Shown here: positions 5,508 through 6,954 of the stretch, in pieces
How the letters are laid out: each line of letters opens with the position of its first letter
Position numbering within the stretch: position 1 is the stretch's first letter
Assembly (NCBI GenBank): GCA_021785095.1
Contig: JAJYGM010000287.1
Location: forward strand, 1 to 6,954
Reading direction: 5' to 3'
DNA length: 6,954 nucleotides
From: Actinomycetes bacterium
Lineage (GTDB): Bacteria > Actinomycetota > Acidimicrobiia > Acidimicrobiales > Bog-793
Program-made: the position numbers and the translations under genes
The notes under the pieces: model-generated
Databases searched by the model: none
Told to the model about the DNA's origin: nothing
What the model saw: the letters and a program-made list of their open reading frames with translations, nothing else

Positions 5508-6948
5508 GCGGGTCGGCGTGGCCGGTGGAGTCGGGTCAGAGGGGTATGCGGCAGTGCCCGGCGGGTCAGAGGGGTACCGCGTCGAGGTTTCCGGCATGGA
5601 AGTATCCGCCGATGAGGCCGAGTTCTTCGACCACAGGCCACGAGTTGTCATAGTCACCGAGGCCTGGGCTTCAAACGGCGGGGAGCACGCCGCCGCGACG
5701 AGATTCCTGGCCGGAGCGATGGCTCTGCGCGCTCGAGTCATCATCGTGAGCATCGAGGACCGTTCCAAGCCCCGATCCCGCCCGCCTCGGCTCAGATATG
5801 ACGGCGTCTTCCCGGTTCACTCGGTTGCGGCCCCCCCTGACAAGGGGGATCTCGGGGACGGCGCGGGAGCTGGCCGCAGGATCCCTGCAGGGGGCATCTC
5901 GGGAGGAGGCTGGGGCGCCGGATGGGGCGCCGGCATCGCTGCCACCTCTTTGCGTGCCGGCCTTGTACGGGCTGCCTTGAGCCGCCAACCGGGCGGACCC
6001 CTGCCCGAAGTGGCTGCCCGAGGCCTGCTCGAGCGGGCTGCACTTGTCTCGGAAGAGGCGATAACCGCGACGATGGAGCAGCATCCCGATGTCGTCGTCC
6101 TCGCGGGACTGGCGACGTTTTGGATGGGCGAGGCTCTGCCTCTCGGCCCAACTCGACCGAGAGTCGTCCTGCTTCCTCTCTGTGGTGACGACCCGGTGTT
6201 GTCCTCCCAGGCCTTCCGGCCGATCGCCGAGCACTGCGACGCGATCGGCGTCTTGTCCGACGTGGAGCTGCGCCGCATCGCGCAAGGATTAGGGACTGAC
6301 AGCGCGCTTGACATCCGTCACATCCGCCTCGCCCTTCCCGTCAACCAGCTTGCTGCCGCGTCTGCCATGGCGGGCGTCTCAACATTCGGTGCCTACGTGC
6401 TCGTGATATCGGCCTTCGGCGACGATCCGGCCAGCTGGCGGTGTCCCCCACACGACTACTTGCGCCACGTCTTCGGTGATGTAGCGATCGCAGAGGTGCG
6501 CCGGCATGGCTGGCTTGTGACCGGATCCGGGCGGCGTTTCGACATGACGTGGACTCCCACGCGGGTGAACCTCTGGCGCCTGATGGCACGAGCGTCGGTC
6601 ACGGTCGACATGCGACCACCCGGCCCCATCGGAAGGGAAACGATCGAGTCCCTCCTGTTCGGAACACCGGTCGTCGTCCCAGATGCATCCGTGGCGGCCG
6701 AGCACGCAGCGAATTCCAACGGCGGGCTTTGGGCGCGTAACCAGGGCGAGATGGCTGACTGCGTTAGACGCCTCCTGGACGACGATGCCCTGCGCACTCA
6801 GCTCGGTGCCAACGGAGCGACATGGGCGAGAGACAACCACAGTGACACCGACGCCTTCGTCTCCGAGGTAATCCGCCTGGTCCTGGGAGCACAGCCTGGC
6901 GGGGGGAGCGTGGGGAGCGTGGGGAGCGCGGCGACTCGTACGGAATGA
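5500..6948 (+). CDS. GT4-like (GT-B fold) glycosyltransferase
   Basis: A 482-residue protein whose C-terminal half resembles family 4 glycosyltransferases, which transfer a sugar from a nucleotide donor. The donor-side signature is PGPIGRETIESLLFGTPVVVPD (residues 374-395), matching the usual pattern of a Gly-rich loop, a Glu-x2-Glu helix and GxPVV. It is followed by AAEHA, GGLWARN and a typical closing helix block (LLDDDALRTQLGANG). The N-terminal Rossmann half begins at RVVIVTEAWASNGGEH (48-63), where the Gly-Gly fits the acceptor-side loop. Residues 1-45 are a low-complexity leader with a repeated GSEGY. Residues 116-147 form a Gly-rich insert with WGAGWGAG, and the C-terminal tail has GGSVGSVGS. 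The ATG at 5500 overlaps the upstream gene by eight bases. An internal ATG at 5596 would drop most of the leader and is a possible alternative. Sugar and acceptor are unknown; the operon suggests surface polysaccharide. Confidence 0.82.
   Translation: MTERVGVAGGVGSEGYAAVPGGSEGYRVEVSGMEVSADEAEFFDHRPRVVIVTEAWASNGGEHAAATRFLAGAMALRARVIIVSIEDRSKPRSRPPRLRYDGVFPVHSVAAPPDKGDLGDGAGAGRRIPAGGISGGGWGAGWGAGIAATSLRAGLVRAALSRQPGGPLPEVAARGLLERAALVSEEAITATMEQHPDVVVLAGLATFWMGEALPLGPTRPRVVLLPLCGDDPVLSSQAFRPIAEHCDAIGVLSDVELRRIAQGLGTDSALDIRHIRLALPVNQLAAASAMAGVSTFGAYVLVISAFGDDPASWRCPPHDYLRHVFGDVAIAEVRRHGWLVTGSGRRFDMTWTPTRVNLWRLMARASVTVDMRPPGPIGRETIESLLFGTPVVVPDASVAAEHAANSNGGLWARNQGEMADCVRRLLDDDALRTQLGANGATWARDNHSDTDAFVSEVIRLVLGAQPGGGSVGSVGSAATRTE
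5532..5576 (+). repeat. 15-bp direct repeat in GT4-like gene leader
   Basis: CGGGTCAGAGGGGTA occurs exactly at 5532-5546 and at 5562-5576, 30 bases apart, so both copies are read in the same frame and give GSEGY twice. It lies in the N-terminal leader ahead of the first Rossmann strand, outside any recognisable catalytic part. Confidence 0.8.
5911..5934 (+). repeat. 12-bp tandem duplication encoding WGAG twice
   Basis: TGGGGCGCCGG followed by A or C is present twice in direct succession and encodes WGAG-WGAG (residues 138-145). It is the centre of a Gly-rich insert in the N-terminal domain of the GT4-like enzyme. The 12-base unit keeps the frame. Confidence 0.75.
6902..6928 (+). repeat. 9-bp tandem repeat at 3' end of GT4-like gene
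   Basis: TGGGGAGCG appears twice (6911-6919 and 6920-6928), preceded by a copy with G in place of the first T (6902-6910). It encodes a GGSVGSVGS tail just before the stop, beyond the conserved domain. The unit is a multiple of three. Confidence 0.75.
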
Positions 6949-6954
6949 GGGGGC
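6945..6954 (+). CDS. Possible start of next operon gene (cut by window end)
   Basis: The GT4-like gene ends with an ATGA junction at 6945-6948, so an ATG overlaps its TGA by four bases. This is the classic arrangement of translationally coupled genes. Only three codons (M-R-G) are visible, so the product cannot be named, and a different start further on is possible. A GGGGAGCG-rich stretch upstream could serve as a ribosome binding region. Confidence 0.35.

Noticed and set aside
5833..5848. Perfect 6-bp hairpin CCCCCT-GACA-AGGGGG, with a nearby CCCTGCAGGG palindrome at 5883-5892, as a terminator or slippage site
   Set aside because: It lies inside the GT4-like coding region with no T-run after it. 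The C7 tract (5831-5837) could slip, but it is short and the frame is intact.

Overview
The window is GC-rich DNA with strongly G/C-ending codons. The first two genes closely resemble a pair that is typical of Actinobacteria (Mycobacterium tuberculosis Rv0502 and Rv0501, compared from memory). An actinobacterium is therefore the best guess, possibly a non-mycobacterial lineage such as Acidimicrobiia; the exact class is inference. I see no rRNA, tRNA, transposase, integrase or CRISPR array.

Layout. (1) Positions 1-1495, plus strand: the C-terminal end of a PlsC-type acyltransferase, then one base later an extended-SDR NAD-dependent epimerase/dehydratase-like protein that lacks the usual YxxxK catalytic pair. 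(2) Positions 1422-2051, minus strand: a RimJ-like GNAT acetyltransferase, convergent with the SDR gene and overlapping it tail to tail by 74 bp. (3) Positions 2052-2187: a short divergent spacer, the only real intergenic gap. (4) Positions 2188-6948, plus strand: a tightly packed surface-glycan operon. It holds a 973-residue protein joining an N-terminal PAPS-type sulfotransferase domain to two GT2 glycosyltransferase domains, a small helical protein of unknown function, and a GT4-like GT-B glycosyltransferase. A possible fourth gene starts at 6945 and runs off the window. Junctions in this operon overlap by 46, 8 and 4 bp, which suggests translational coupling.

How the genes may work together. 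The operon looks like part of a cluster that builds an extracellular polysaccharide or O-antigen-like glycan. The two GT2 domains and the GT4-like enzyme would add sugars, the sulfotransferase domain may sulfate the same chain, and the helical protein may be an accessory piece. The acyltransferase/SDR pair is probably a separate, conserved envelope-lipid unit that happens to lie next to it.

The most unusual features are the sulfotransferase-GT2-GT2 fusion and short in-frame tandem repeats in both glycosyltransferase genes. The clearest are two adjacent arrays of 15-bp units (3340-3441) that form the linker between the sulfotransferase and GT2 parts. I did not find a clearly new defence or mobile system.
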